Assembly: GCA_017535945.1 (NCBI GenBank)
Contig: JAFXTJ010000032.1
Coordinates: 27,404-91,403 of the forward strand
DNA: 64,000 nucleotides
Origin: Lachnospiraceae bacterium
GTDB taxonomy: Bacteria > Bacillota > Clostridia > Lachnospirales > Lachnospiraceae
Direction: 5' to 3'
Position numbers and translations under genes: made by a program. Shown piece by piece: positions 1 to 8,660 of the stretch (positions within the stretch are counted from its first letter, which is position 1; the number at the start of each line of letters is the position of its first letter). The notes beneath the pieces were generated by a model. That model did not search any database. It was not told where the DNA came from and worked only from the letters and a program-made list of their open reading frames with translations.

Positions 1-286
1 ACTGCGCGAGGACCAGCCGGACGAGCTGCGTGCGCCGGGCAAAATAACGGTCTTCGAAATGCACACGGTTGCCGTTGCGGGAAAACTCCGTGTAATCGGA
101 GAGACGCAGCATCGGGATCTCCTCCTCCAGCGCCCGGTCTCCCAGACGGAGCAGTTCCTCCCGTACATCTGCCGGCAGACGGGCGATGATCCCCGCGTCC
201 GCAAGGGCTGACAGCCCGGAGCCGTCACAGCCGCCGCTGTGCCGCAGCGCATCCCGTGTGATCGTGCAGAGAGAACGCGTGCGCAT
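1..286 (-). CDS. Heparinase II/III-like protein, N-terminal part
   Basis: Only the first 95 codons are inside the window; the gene runs off the left edge. The ATG at 286 has an AGGAG ribosome-binding site 7 bases upstream and lies 12 bases past the stop of the preceding gene, so it is probably the last known member of the clpB transcript. The segments YTEFSRNGNR and FEDRYFARR resemble the N-terminal alpha/alpha-toroid of the heparinase II/III family, polysaccharide lyases that cleave uronic-acid glycans by beta-elimination. The catalytic residues lie further on and cannot be seen, and no signal peptide is visible, which would suit a cytoplasmic enzyme acting on imported oligosaccharides. The family call rests on this short segment alone. 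Confidence 0.7.
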   Translation of the reverse strand, partial: MRTRSLCTITRDALRHSGGCDGSGLSALADAGIIARLPADVREELLRLGDRALEEEIPMLRLSDYTEFSRNGNRVHFEDRYFARRTQLVRLVLAQ

Positions 287-298
287 CACGTTGCTCCT

Positions 299-757
299 CT
301 ACTGCACGTACTGATCGATGAGCCCCGGATATTTTTCCGCCATTTCGAGCAGTGTCTGCATCTCCTCCTCGGAGAGGTTTTCCCGCATGGTATCCATGGC
401 CGCCGCGCTGTCGCCGCTCACAAGCTGGCCCGTGACCTCCGTCACCGTATCGGCATCGAAATGATTGACGATGATATCCGAGACCGCCTGCTTGTCCGCG
501 GGATCGATCATTTCAAGAACTTCATTCACTACGCGATCATCGGCAGGGATCCCCTGTGACTCCAGGGCCTGCTCCACCGCTTTTTCAACAACCATATCCG
601 CAGCGCGGTCCGCCACATTCTTCTTCAGATCCTGCCACGTGCCGACCATAAAGAGCACGATCATCAACGTGATGATACCTGTGACCGCAAAGATGATCCC
701 TACGACCAGACCGGTATTCGTCTTCTTCCTGCGGCTTCCTCTCCTGCCGTCACTCAT
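299..757 (-). CDS. Small single-pass membrane protein of unknown function
   Basis: This 152-residue protein has a basic N-terminus rich in Arg and Lys (residues 1-13), one hydrophobic segment at about residues 16-40, and then a helical, acidic, polar domain of about 110 residues with no motif I recognise. The charge pattern suggests an N-in anchor with the C-terminal domain outside, but this is inference. The ATG at 757 overlaps the stop of the DUF4250 gene by 4 bases (ATGA) and has GGGGAG 6 bases upstream, so it is translationally coupled within the clpB operon. I do not assign a function. Confidence 0.8.
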   Translation of the reverse strand: MSDGRRGSRRKKTNTGLVVGIIFAVTGIITLMIVLFMVGTWQDLKKNVADRAADMVVEKAVEQALESQGIPADDRVVNEVLEMIDPADKQAVSDIIVNHFDADTVTEVTGQLVSGDSAAAMDTMRENLSEEEMQTLLEMAEKYPGLIDQYVQ

Positions 758-936
758 ACAAATCTCCCCTCATCGTCCCTCCATTCGTATCCGATGGTCT
801 TCAGACGCCGCGCCAGATCCTCCCAGCCGGCCTCATCCAGTTCATGGCTGTCAAGAAACGCCTCGCGTCCGCCCTCGTGGTCGCGCAGCCAGGTGTTGAT
901 ATAGCTGAAAAGGATCGCCGGGTCCTGCGGGATCAT
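754..936 (-). CDS. DUF4250 family protein
   Basis: This 60-residue protein begins MIPQDPAILFSYINTWLRD and ends in a short segment containing IGYEW, the pattern of the DUF4250 family, small soluble proteins widespread in Clostridia whose function is not established. Its ATG at 936 overlaps the clpB stop by 4 bases and its own stop overlaps the next start by 4 bases, so three reading frames are chained by ATGA junctions. Co-transcription with clpB suggests expression under protein-folding stress, which is inference from position only. The family assignment is from memory of the N-terminal motif. Confidence 0.75.
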   Translation of the reverse strand: MIPQDPAILFSYINTWLRDHEGGREAFLDSHELDEAGWEDLARRLKTIGYEWRDDEGRFV

Positions 937-3539
937 GCCGTCACCTCCTGTGCCTGCGCCGTAAGCTCTCCGCCCTCGACGCCAAAGACGATCTCATCAT
1001 GGGGTTTCACGCGATCCTCCAGGATGAGCCGCGCGGACATGGTCTCCACGGTCTTCTGGATATAGCGCTTCAGCGGCCTGGCACCGTATGCCGGATCATA
1101 TGCCTCCTCCGCGATCAGCGCAGCCGCCTCATCCGTGATCCTGACGGACAGTTCTCTGTCGGCGAGCCGTCTGTTCAGATCCGATACGATGAGATCGATG
1201 ATCCCGCGGATATTGTCTCGGGTCAGCGGTTTGAAACAGATGATCTCATCCAGACGGTTCAGAAATTCCGGCCGGAACTGATCCCGCAGCTCCTCCATGG
1301 CCGCGTCAACGGCATCCGGCGACAGAGCGCCGTCGGCCCCGATCCCTTCCAGCAGATAGTGTGCGCCGATATTGGAGGTCATGATGAGGATCGTATTCTT
1401 GAAGTCCACGGTCCGCCCCTGCGAATCCGTGATCCTGCCGTCATCGAGCACCTGGAGCAGGACATTGAAGACATCCGGATGCGCCTTCTCCACCTCATCA
1501 AAGAGTACCACGGCATAGGGATGCCTGCGCACCGCCTCGGTCAGCTGACCGCCCTCATCATAGCCCACATAGCCGGGAGGCGCTCCGATGAGTCTGGAGA
1601 CGCTGTGCTTTTCCATGTATTCGCTCATATCGATGCGGATCATATTGCTCTCGTCATCAAACAGCGCTTCGGCGAGCGACTTGGCAAGCTCCGTCTTGCC
1701 CACACCCGTCGGTCCCAGGAACAGGAAGGAGCCGATGGGCTTGGTGGGATCCTTGATCCCTGCCTTGCTGCGCATGATGGACTCCGATACGAGAGAGACG
1801 GCCTCATCCTGCCCGACGACACGTTTGTGGAGCTGCTCTGCCAGATGCAGGGTCTTGTTGCGCTCGCTCTCCGAGAGCTTGGAGACCGGGATGCCCGTCC
1901 ATTTGGACACAATGCGGGCGATCTCCTCTTCGGTGACGCGCTCCCCCGCAAAATGCGTTCCTTCATGCTCCTGGCCGGTCTTCTCCGCCTCCCCGATCTC
2001 CTTTTGCAATTCGGGAAGACGCCCGTACTGCAGTTCCCCCGCTCTTGCGTAATCGCCCTCTCTGGTCGCGATCTCGATCTGTCTGCGCACATCCGCAAGC
2101 TCATCCCTCAGATTCTTCAGGCGTTCTCCGGCGTTCTTCTCATTCTCCCAGGCCGCCTTCATCGAATCATACTCTTCCCGGGCCTGCGCCAGTTCCTCGC
2201 GCAGTGTTTCCAAACGCTCGCGGCTCAATGAGTCGTCTTCTTTGGCGAGCGCGATCTCCCGGATCTCCATCTGGGTGATCCTGCTGCCCAGTTCCGCGAT
2301 CTCGATCGGCATCGTATCCTTATCCGTCTCGATCATGGCGCAGGCCTCATCCACGAGGTCGATCGCCTTATCCGGCAGGAAACGGTCGCTGATATAGCGG
2401 TCGGAGAGCACCGCGGCGGAGACCAGCGCGTTATCGGTGATCTTCACATTGTGGAAATTCTCGTAGCTCTCCTTGATGCCGTTTAAGATCGCAATCGTGT
2501 CCGCCACCGTTGGTTCGTCCACCATGACCGGCTGGAAGCGGCGTTCCAGTGCCTTATCCTTTTCGATATAGAGGCGGTACTCGTTGAGCGTGGTCGCACC
2601 GATGCAGTGCAGTTCGCCGCGCGCCAGCATGGGCTTCAACATATTTCCCGCATCGAGCGCGCCGTCCGTCTTGCCGGCGCCCACGATGGTATGCAGCTCG
2701 TCGATGAACAGGATGATCTCACCGTCGCTGGCCGCCACATCCTCCAGCACGGCCTTCAGCCGCTCTTCAAACTCGCCGCGGTATTTGGCACCCGCGACCA
2801 GCGCGCCCATATCCAGTGAGAAGATCTTCTTGTTCCTGAGCGCCTGCGGGATCCCCTTGTCATCCGCGATCCGCTGCGCCAGCGCCTCGACCACGGCGGT
2901 CTTGCCGACACCGGGCTCACCGATGAGCACCGGATTGTTCTTGGTCTTCCTCGAGAGGATCTGGATGACGGCACGGATCTCCTCCTCCCTGCCGATGACG
3001 GGACCGAGTTTCTGCTGTCTGGCCTTGCCTACCAGCTCCTCTCCGTATTTCTCCAGCGTGTCATAGGTCGCCTCGGGCGAATCCGTATCCACCGTGCGGT
3101 TGCCGCGCACCTCCTGCAGCGCCTGCAGGAACCGGTCTCTCGTGATGCCGTACTCGCGGAAGATCTCTTTGATCTCCTTGTTGGGATAACGCAGCATCGC
3201 GAGGAACAGCGCCTCCACGCTCACATAGGAATCCCCGAGCGCCTTTGCTTCATTTTCCGCGTGGGTCAGGACCTTATTGAGTTCATTCCCGATATAGGGC
3301 TGCGCGCTCTGGCCCTGTACCTTGACCCGCTTGGCGACACCGCTCTCCGCCCGCGCCGTGAAGGCATCAGCATCGATATCCATCTTCTCCACCAGACGGC
3401 GGATCAGGCTCTCGTCGATGGTCAGCAGGGAATACAGGAGATGCTCCTGCTCCAGCTCCTGATTGCCGTATTCCACGGCGATATTGGTCAGGTTATTGAC
3501 CGCTTCCTGCGATTTCTGCGTAAACTTCGTGATGTTCAT
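933..3539 (-). CDS. clpB: ATP-dependent disaggregase ClpB
   Basis: ClpB is a hexameric AAA+ chaperone that threads aggregated proteins through its pore together with DnaK/DnaJ in the cytosol. The 868 residues match the family's usual length. The order is: Clp N-domain (about 1-145), first AAA+ module with Walker A GEPGVGKT at about 207-214, a coiled-coil middle domain at about 400-530 rich in Glu/Arg/Lys, and a second AAA+ module with Walker A GPTGVGKT near 610. The coiled-coil domain separates it from ClpC and ClpA. The start ATG at 3539 follows a G-rich stretch containing GGAGG. A sigma-A type promoter lies just upstream, and the gene heads a four-gene transcript. Confidence 0.98.
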   Translation of the reverse strand: MNITKFTQKSQEAVNNLTNIAVEYGNQELEQEHLLYSLLTIDESLIRRLVEKMDIDADAFTARAESGVAKRVKVQGQSAQPYIGNELNKVLTHAENEAKALGDSYVSVEALFLAMLRYPNKEIKEIFREYGITRDRFLQALQEVRGNRTVDTDSPEATYDTLEKYGEELVGKARQQKLGPVIGREEEIRAVIQILSRKTKNNPVLIGEPGVGKTAVVEALAQRIADDKGIPQALRNKKIFSLDMGALVAGAKYRGEFEERLKAVLEDVAASDGEIILFIDELHTIVGAGKTDGALDAGNMLKPMLARGELHCIGATTLNEYRLYIEKDKALERRFQPVMVDEPTVADTIAILNGIKESYENFHNVKITDNALVSAAVLSDRYISDRFLPDKAIDLVDEACAMIETDKDTMPIEIAELGSRITQMEIREIALAKEDDSLSRERLETLREELAQAREEYDSMKAAWENEKNAGERLKNLRDELADVRRQIEIATREGDYARAGELQYGRLPELQKEIGEAEKTGQEHEGTHFAGERVTEEEIARIVSKWTGIPVSKLSESERNKTLHLAEQLHKRVVGQDEAVSLVSESIMRSKAGIKDPTKPIGSFLFLGPTGVGKTELAKSLAEALFDDESNMIRIDMSEYMEKHSVSRLIGAPPGYVGYDEGGQLTEAVRRHPYAVVLFDEVEKAHPDVFNVLLQVLDDGRITDSQGRTVDFKNTILIMTSNIGAHYLLEGIGADGALSPDAVDAAMEELRDQFRPEFLNRLDEIICFKPLTRDNIRGIIDLIVSDLNRRLADRELSVRITDEAAALIAEEAYDPAYGARPLKRYIQKTVETMSARLILEDRVKPHDEIVFGVEGGELTAQAQEVTA

Positions 3540-3586
3540 ACTCCCACCTCCCCCCCTGCAGGACAGGGTTACTTTGTTCTATAACA

Positions 3587-3614
3587 AGTATAACAACCGC
3601 AAGGGGCTTGTCAA
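3587..3614 (-). promoter_or_regulatory. Promoter of the clpB operon
   Basis: On the minus strand a perfect -35 box TTGACA (3609-3614) and a -10 box TATACT (3587-3592) are separated by 16 bases, about 50 bases before the clpB ATG. An imperfect inverted repeat, ACTTGTT...AACAAAGT, covers the -10 and probable start region (about 3571-3590). I see neither a CIRCE element nor a clear CtsR heptamer tandem, so how heat shock would act here is not evident. Confidence 0.75.
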
Positions 3615-3641
3615 CCGGGTGATCCGGATTTAATGGATTCT

Positions 3642-4220
3642 TTATAATTTCGAGAGCAGGCCGTATACGTCATCCCGCCCCTCTCCCGTCACCGAGGAAT
3701 AGGGGAGAAAGATCCCGTCCGCCGGGAATTTCAGGCTCTCCCTGAGTGCGCGCAGCTCCTCCTCCCGGCGGCTGGCCTTGAGCTTGTCCACCTTGGTCGC
3801 GAGGATCGCCGCGGGGAAATCATAATACAGGAGCCAGTCCAGCATCAGTTTATCATCCTGCGTGGGCGCATGTCTGGAATCGATGAGGAGAAAGACCAAC
3901 CGCAGCGTCGCGGAGGTTTTCAGATACCGTTCGATCATCTCCCCCCATTTGGCGCGCGTTTCCCTGCTCGTCCTGGCATAGCCGTACCCCGGCAGATCCA
4001 CGAGATAGAAGCTGTCATTGATCTTATAGAAATTGACGGTCTGGGTCTTGCCCGGATCTCCGCTGGTGCGCGCGTAGTTCTTTCGCTGCATCAGGGAATT
4101 GATGAGAGAGGATTTGCCGACATTGCTGCGGCCGAGAAATGCATATTCCGGAAGTCCCGTCTGCGGGATCGTACTGGTGATCCCGCATACCGTTTCGAGG
4201 TTGACGCCGGTGATCTTCAT
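3642..4220 (-). CDS. engB: Ribosome biogenesis GTPase EngB (YsxC/YihA)
   Basis: EngB is an essential small GTPase needed for late assembly of the 50S subunit. The protein is 192 residues from the ATG at 4220; a TTG three codons earlier is in frame but less likely. The G motifs are clear: G1 GRSNVGKS near residue 30, G3 DLPGYG near 75 and G4 TKVD near 140. It lies 24 bases downstream of clpX, so it is the last gene of the tig-clpP-clpX-engB group. In Bacillus the lon protease gene lies between clpX and ysxC; here it is absent. The ribosome-binding site is weak, so expression may depend on coupling to clpX. Confidence 0.95.
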   Translation of the reverse strand: MKITGVNLETVCGITSTIPQTGLPEYAFLGRSNVGKSSLINSLMQRKNYARTSGDPGKTQTVNFYKINDSFYLVDLPGYGYARTSRETRAKWGEMIERYLKTSATLRLVFLLIDSRHAPTQDDKLMLDWLLYYDFPAAILATKVDKLKASRREEELRALRESLKFPADGIFLPYSSVTGEGRDDVYGLLSKL

Positions 4221-4244
4221 GAAACACAACGCCCGGACGGGCCC

Positions 4245-5534
4245 TTATTTCGCCTGTTTCAGTTTGCGCGCCGTGCCGCGGCTGACGATGAGCGGCTTGG
4301 CCTCACGTTCCACCGCTTCTTTGGTCATCACCACCTCGGTGATATCCTCGTCGGAGGGGATCTCGTACATCACATCCATCATGGACTTCTCCATGATGGC
4401 GCGCAGGCCGCGTGCGCCCGTCTTCTGCGCGTGGGCCAGATCGGCGATGCGCTCGATCGCGTCATCCTGGAAGGTGAGCTTTACGCCGTCCATATCGAAG
4501 AGGACCTGGTACTGCTTCACCAGCGCATTCTTCGGTTTGGTGAGGATCTCCACCAGCGCGTCCTTATCAAGGCCTTCGAGGGTCACCATGATCGGCACAC
4601 GGCCGACAAATTCGGGGATCAGACCGAATTTGATCAGATCCTGCGGTGTGACATCCTTTAAGATCTCACTGATCTCGCGTTCATTCTTGTCCGCGATCTC
4701 CGCGTTGAAACCGATGGAATTACGGTCGAGGCGGGCTTCCACGATCTTCTCGAGGCCGTCAAAAGCGCCGCCGCAGATAAAGAGGATATTGGAGGTGTCG
4801 ATGGAAAGCAGTTCCTGATGCGGATGTTTCCTGCCGCCCTGCGGCGGGACACTCGCCACCGTCCCCTCAACGATCTTTAAGAGCGCCTGCTGCACACCTT
4901 CCCCGGAGACATCACGGGTGATGGAGACATTCTCGCTCTTCTTGGTGATCTTATCGATCTCGTCGATATAGATGATCCCGTACTGCGCACGCTCGATGTC
5001 GTAATCCGCTGCCTGGATGAGCTTTAAGAGGATGTTTTCCACATCCTCGCCCACATAGCCGGCCTCGGTCAGCGTCGTCGCATCGGCGATCGCAAACGGG
5101 ACATTGATGATCTTAGCTAACGTCTGGGCGAGATAGGTCTTGCCGCAGCCCGTGGGACCGATCATCAGGATATTGCTCTTCTGCAGTTCCACATCGCCGG
5201 TATTCTCCTCCGGCGCGAGGACACGCTTGTAATGATTGTAGACAGAGACCGCGAAGACCTTCTTTGCTTCGTCCTGCCCGATGACATAACCGTCCAGGAA
5301 TTCGCGGATCTGGGCGGGCTTCAGCAGATTGATCTTATCTTTCTTCCGCCCGGAGGGGTGTTTCTCCTCCTCTTCCTCCTCGAACTCTTCCTCGATGATG
5401 TTGGCGCAGATCCCCACACACTCATCGCAGATATAGACACCGCTGGGACCGGCGATCAGTTTTCTCACCTGGTCCTGTGTCTTGTTGCAGAAATTACAGC
5501 GGACGTCTCCCGGGAAACGGTTCATGTCGTTCAC
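4245..5534 (-). CDS. clpX: ATP-dependent protease ATPase subunit ClpX
   Basis: ClpX is the hexameric AAA+ unfoldase that recognises substrates such as ssrA-tagged chains and feeds them to ClpP. The 429 residues show the N-terminal four-cysteine zinc-binding domain (CNFC and CDEC, within the first 45 residues), Walker A GPTGCGKT near 127, the pore loop GYVGED, Walker [10 protein letters not shown] and a C-terminal small AAA domain. The reading frame opens at a GTG at 5534 that overlaps the clpP stop (GTGA); an ATG three codons later at 5525 is a realistic alternative because AAGGA lies 12 bases ahead of it. ClpP is directly upstream in the same transcript. Confidence 0.98.
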   Translation of the reverse strand: MNDMNRFPGDVRCNFCNKTQDQVRKLIAGPSGVYICDECVGICANIIEEEFEEEEEEKHPSGRKKDKINLLKPAQIREFLDGYVIGQDEAKKVFAVSVYNHYKRVLAPEENTGDVELQKSNILMIGPTGCGKTYLAQTLAKIINVPFAIADATTLTEAGYVGEDVENILLKLIQAADYDIERAQYGIIYIDEIDKITKKSENVSITRDVSGEGVQQALLKIVEGTVASVPPQGGRKHPHQELLSIDTSNILFICGGAFDGLEKIVEARLDRNSIGFNAEIADKNEREISEILKDVTPQDLIKFGLIPEFVGRVPIMVTLEGLDKDALVEILTKPKNALVKQYQVLFDMDGVKLTFQDDAIERIADLAHAQKTGARGLRAIMEKSMMDVMYEIPSDEDITEVVMTKEAVEREAKPLIVSRGTARKLKQAK

Positions 5535-6145
5535 TTATCCTTCTTATTCTTGTCTTTGTCATCGGCACGCGCGGTGATCACGGAATCGATCAGGCCGTAC
5601 GCCATGGCCTCCTCCGCGCTCATCCAGTTGTCGCGCTCCGTATCCAGCGCGATGGTTTCGATGGGCTTGCCCGTATTCTCCGCCAGGATCTTGTTGAGAT
5701 TCTCCCTCGTACGCAGGATGTGCTTCGCCGCGATCTCGATCTCGGTCGCCTGTCCGCGGGAACCGCCGGAAGGCTGATGGATCATGATCTCCGCGTTGGG
5801 AAGCGCCTGCCGCTTGCCCTTTGCGCCGCCCGCCAGCAGGAAAGCGCCCATGCTGGCCGCCATGCCCACACAGATCGTGGCGACATCGCACTTGATGTAG
5901 TTCATGGTGTCATAGATCGCCATACCGCTGGTGATCTCGCCGCCGGGGCTGTTGATGTAGAGATGGATATCCTTCTCCGGATCCTCCGCCTCCAGGAACA
6001 GTAACTGCGCGACCACAACACTCGCGGAATTGGCATCCACCTCTTCTCCCAGGAAGATGATCCGCTCCTTTAACAGTCTGGAATAGATGTCATAGGAACG
6101 CTCTCCGCGGCTGGTCTGTTCAATAACATAAGGGATCAAGCTCAT
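5531..6145 (-). CDS. clpP: ATP-dependent Clp protease proteolytic subunit ClpP
   Basis: ClpP forms the two-ring, 14-subunit serine protease chamber that works with ClpX. The start at 6145 ([10 protein letters not shown]) is chosen over an upstream in-frame ATG because AAAGGAG sits 5 bases before it and the earlier start would overlap tig. The 204 residues carry the catalytic triad: Ser98 in GMAASMG, His123 in MIHQPSGG and an Asp near residue 172 in TERDNWMS. The short N-terminal segment before residue 12 is the usual propeptide or gating loop. It lies 10 bases downstream of tig and overlaps clpX. Confidence 0.98.
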   Translation of the reverse strand: MSLIPYVIEQTSRGERSYDIYSRLLKERIIFLGEEVDANSASVVVAQLLFLEAEDPEKDIHLYINSPGGEITSGMAIYDTMNYIKCDVATICVGMAASMGAFLLAGGAKGKRQALPNAEIMIHQPSGGSRGQATEIEIAAKHILRTRENLNKILAENTGKPIETIALDTERDNWMSAEEAMAYGLIDSVITARADDKDKNKKDK

Positions 6146-6155
6146 GTTCTCTCCT

Positions 6156-7445
6156 TTACTTCTTTTCCTTAGCCTGCTCAACAATGAACTTCAGCGCTTT
6201 CTCGATCTCGGAATTCTCGCGGATCTCCTTGAGCTGGCTCTTGCTCAGCATCTTCTTCAGATCCTCGACCTCCATCTTGTAATCCTCCGCCTGCTTCTTT
6301 AAGACTTCCTCAAGATCCTCATCGGAAAGCGTGAGGCCCTCCTGCTTCGCGATCTCGCCCAGGATCAGGGAGCTCTTTAAGCGCTTGATGACGCCGGGAC
6401 GCATCTGCTCCCGCAGATCATCCAGACTCTGGCCGGAGAATTTCATGTACTGATCCAGCGACAGGCCCTGCATCTGCAGCTGTCTCGCGTAGTCGCGAAT
6501 CATCATGTCCACGTTGGTATCGACCATCGCATCCGGCAGTTCCACTTCGGAATCCGCCGCGATCTCCTCGACGATCTTGTTCTCGCGCTCTTTTTCCGCG
6601 TCGGCGCGCTTCTTCTCGGCAAGCTTCTTCTTCACATCCTCTTTGTATTCCGCCAGCGTCTCAAACTCGGAGATATCGCTCGCGTACTCGTCGTTCAGCT
6701 CCGGGAGCTCCTTTGCACGGATGGCATGCACCACACACTTGAAGACCGCCGGCTTGCCCTTGAGGGACTCCTCGTGGTAATCCTCGGGGAAGGTCACTTC
6801 CACATCCACGGGCTTGTCGATCTCGGCCCCGATGAGCTTCTCTTCAAAACCGGGGATGAAGGAACCGGAACCGATGGTCAGCGGATAGCCCTCTCCCTTG
6901 CCGCCTTCAAAAGGCACGCCGTCCACGAAGCCCTTAAAATCCAGCGTCACCGTGTCCTTATCCTGTACCGGGCGGTCCGTCACCTCGATGCTCCGCGCGT
7001 TCATGGTGCGCACGCGGTCGACCTCGGCATCGACCTCCTCATCGGTCACGCTGTCGTCGATCTTGTCGACCTTGATCCCCTTGTATTTGCCCAGTTTCAC
7101 CGGAGGGCGCAGCGCCACGCGCGCTGTATAGATGAAGGGCTTGCCGCTCTCCAGCTGGGTCACGGCGAGTTCCGGCATGGACACGATGTCCTCGCCGCTC
7201 TCCTCCGCCGCATCGGCATAGGTCGAATCGATGGTGTCATTGGCGGCATCCTCGAAAAAGACCCCTGCGCCGTAAAGTTTCTCGATCATCTTGCGGGGCG
7301 CCTTGCCCTTGCGGAAACCCGGGACATTGATCCTCCCCCGGTTCGCACGGTAGGCCTTGTCCACCGCCTGTTCAAAGGTCTCCGCATCGATCTCGATCGT
7401 GAGGAGCGCCATGTTGTTTTCCTGTTTTTCGACCTGTACGTTCAT
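6156..7445 (-). CDS. tig: Trigger factor, ribosome-associated chaperone and prolyl isomerase
   Basis: Trigger factor docks on ribosomal protein L23 at the tunnel exit and shields nascent chains. The 429 residues contain the N-terminal ribosome-binding domain with the signature GFRKGKAP near residue 44, an FKBP-type PPIase domain at about 155-240, and a long helical C-terminal chaperone domain rich in Lys and Glu. The ATG at 7445 follows a 46-base leader from a good promoter. It is the first gene of tig-clpP-clpX-engB, so nascent-chain folding, proteolysis and ribosome assembly share one transcript. Confidence 0.98.
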   Translation of the reverse strand: MNVQVEKQENNMALLTIEIDAETFEQAVDKAYRANRGRINVPGFRKGKAPRKMIEKLYGAGVFFEDAANDTIDSTYADAAEESGEDIVSMPELAVTQLESGKPFIYTARVALRPPVKLGKYKGIKVDKIDDSVTDEEVDAEVDRVRTMNARSIEVTDRPVQDKDTVTLDFKGFVDGVPFEGGKGEGYPLTIGSGSFIPGFEEKLIGAEIDKPVDVEVTFPEDYHEESLKGKPAVFKCVVHAIRAKELPELNDEYASDISEFETLAEYKEDVKKKLAEKKRADAEKERENKIVEEIAADSEVELPDAMVDTNVDMMIRDYARQLQMQGLSLDQYMKFSGQSLDDLREQMRPGVIKRLKSSLILGEIAKQEGLTLSDEDLEEVLKKQAEDYKMEVEDLKKMLSKSQLKEIRENSEIEKALKFIVEQAKEKK

Positions 7446-7497
7446 GTTGTTACCTGACCTTCCTGATTAATGGTGACAAAAACTTACACAATCAAGC

Positions 7498-7527
7498 ATT
7501 CTAACATATCCCGGGGCAAAAATGCAA
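7498..7527 (-). promoter_or_regulatory. Promoter of tig-clpP-clpX-engB
   Basis: On the minus strand a -35 box TTGCAT (7522-7527) is followed after 18 bases by TAGAAT (7498-7503), which is preceded by TGT, an extended -10 feature. The expected start is near 7491. The same -35 hexamer appears in front of ptb, rpmJ and rpsJ in this window. Confidence 0.7.
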
Positions 7528-7536
7528 GAGAAACGC

Positions 7537-8088
7537 TCATTGCGTCGTATGAAATGCAAGATATGCGTTGGAGTATCTCTCGTCTCCGGTGACCTCCTCC
7601 CCGAACCACGCTGCCGGCCGGTATGCCGCCGCGATCTCCTCCGAGGGAAATTCCACTTCGGCGATGACGAGACCGGCCAGAGCACCCGCGAAGATGTCGA
7701 GCTCGATCACCGCATCGCCGCCCGAGACCCACCGTGCTCCCTCACTGCCTTCCGGAAAGGCATCCGCGTTAAGCGGGATCAGGATCCGTTTCTTCTCGAT
7801 GACGATGCCGTCCGCCTTGTCGAGCAGATGCTCATAGGCCTCCCGGGTCAGGTCCAGATTGTACTCCTCCTGTGCCAGGGTGTCCTGCCGCCGGAGCCCC
7901 TTGTAGGTCATGTAAAAATGTTCTTCGGGCGCACCGCCCTCTGCCGTCTGCACAGACAGCGCGTCCCTGCGCACCCGTACTGCGGGGTGGCGGCACAGAT
8001 AACCCTGCGTGATCTCCCGATAAGGAAAGCGCTCCGCATCCGCCGGGAGCGCCTTCACCAGATATTTCTTCTCGATCTCAAATCCCAT
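7537..8088 (-). CDS. CYTH domain protein, probable triphosphatase
   Basis: CYTH proteins form a beta-tunnel that binds triphosphate compounds; bacterial members are mostly inorganic tripolyphosphatases or thiamine triphosphatases, a few are adenylate cyclases. The 183-residue protein has the diagnostic ExExK motif at its very start (residues 4-8, EIEKK), basic residues in RVRRD and YKGLRR, later acidic strands in VIELDIF and AEVEF, and the C-terminal GDERYSNAYLA typical of the bacterial subgroup. All tunnel features look intact. It is the last gene of the tetR-pfkB-malQ-DJ-1 operon, 9 bases after the DJ-1 stop. The substrate cannot be told from sequence. Confidence 0.85.
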   Translation of the reverse strand: MGFEIEKKYLVKALPADAERFPYREITQGYLCRHPAVRVRRDALSVQTAEGGAPEEHFYMTYKGLRRQDTLAQEEYNLDLTREAYEHLLDKADGIVIEKKRILIPLNADAFPEGSEGARWVSGGDAVIELDIFAGALAGLVIAEVEFPSEEIAAAYRPAAWFGEEVTGDERYSNAYLAFHTTQ

Positions 8089-8097
8089 GATAAATCC

Positions 8098-8649
8098 TTA
8101 TTGACGGTAAACGATCTTCTTCGCCATTTCCACGTCCGCGTCCGGATCGCCGAGCGCCTCGATGATCTTGAGTGCAAAGGGGATCGCCGTCCCCAGCCCG
8201 CGGCTCGTGATGATATTGCCGTCTTTCGTCACCTCATCCTGTGTCACGACAGCCCCCTTCAGACCGTCCTCCATTCCGGGATAGCAACAGGCCCGCTTCC
8301 CTTCCAGCAGTCCCAGACTTCCGAATACGGTAGGTGCCGCACAGATGGCGGAGATATACCCCCCGTCGCGGTAGAATTCCCTGAGCCCGTCCGTCAGCAC
8401 CCTGCATGCCGCCAGATGCTTCGTGCCGGGCATGCCGCCGGGCAGGATCAGCATATCGAACATATCAAAGTGAATATCGCTCAGTCTCTCATCCGCACGG
8501 ACTTCGATACCGTGGGATCCCGTCACCGTCTCCGCATCGTCGATTGAGATCATCCTGCAGCTGAACCCCGCTCTGCGCAGGAGATCCACCACCGTGAGCG
8601 CCTCCACCTCCTCAAAACCCTCTGCCAGGAATATCGCCGTTTCGACCAT
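8098..8649 (-). CDS. DJ-1/PfpI family protein
   Basis: DJ-1 superfamily proteins are cytosolic; members include glyoxalase III, deglycase-like and chaperone-like proteins involved in carbonyl or oxidative stress. This 183-residue protein starts with AIFLAEGFEEVEAL, which includes the family's conserved Glu, and has the nucleophile elbow ICAAPTV with Cys near residue 103. A glycine-rich turn LPGGMPGTKHL precedes it. The length is typical of the DJ-1/YajL branch. It lies 11 bases after malQ and 9 bases before the CYTH gene. A role in detoxifying reactive sugar carbonyls would fit the sugar-related neighbours but is inference. Confidence 0.9.
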   Translation of the reverse strand: MVETAIFLAEGFEEVEALTVVDLLRRAGFSCRMISIDDAETVTGSHGIEVRADERLSDIHFDMFDMLILPGGMPGTKHLAACRVLTDGLREFYRDGGYISAICAAPTVFGSLGLLEGKRACCYPGMEDGLKGAVVTQDEVTKDGNIITSRGLGTAIPFALKIIEALGDPDADVEMAKKIVYRQ

Positions 8650-8660
8650 ACTCTTCCTCC

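Noticed and set aside
999-2231. 410-codon plus-strand frame within clpB, and similar frames in guaB, MATE and the chemoreceptor genes
   Set aside because: All are shadows of well-supported genes on the other strand.
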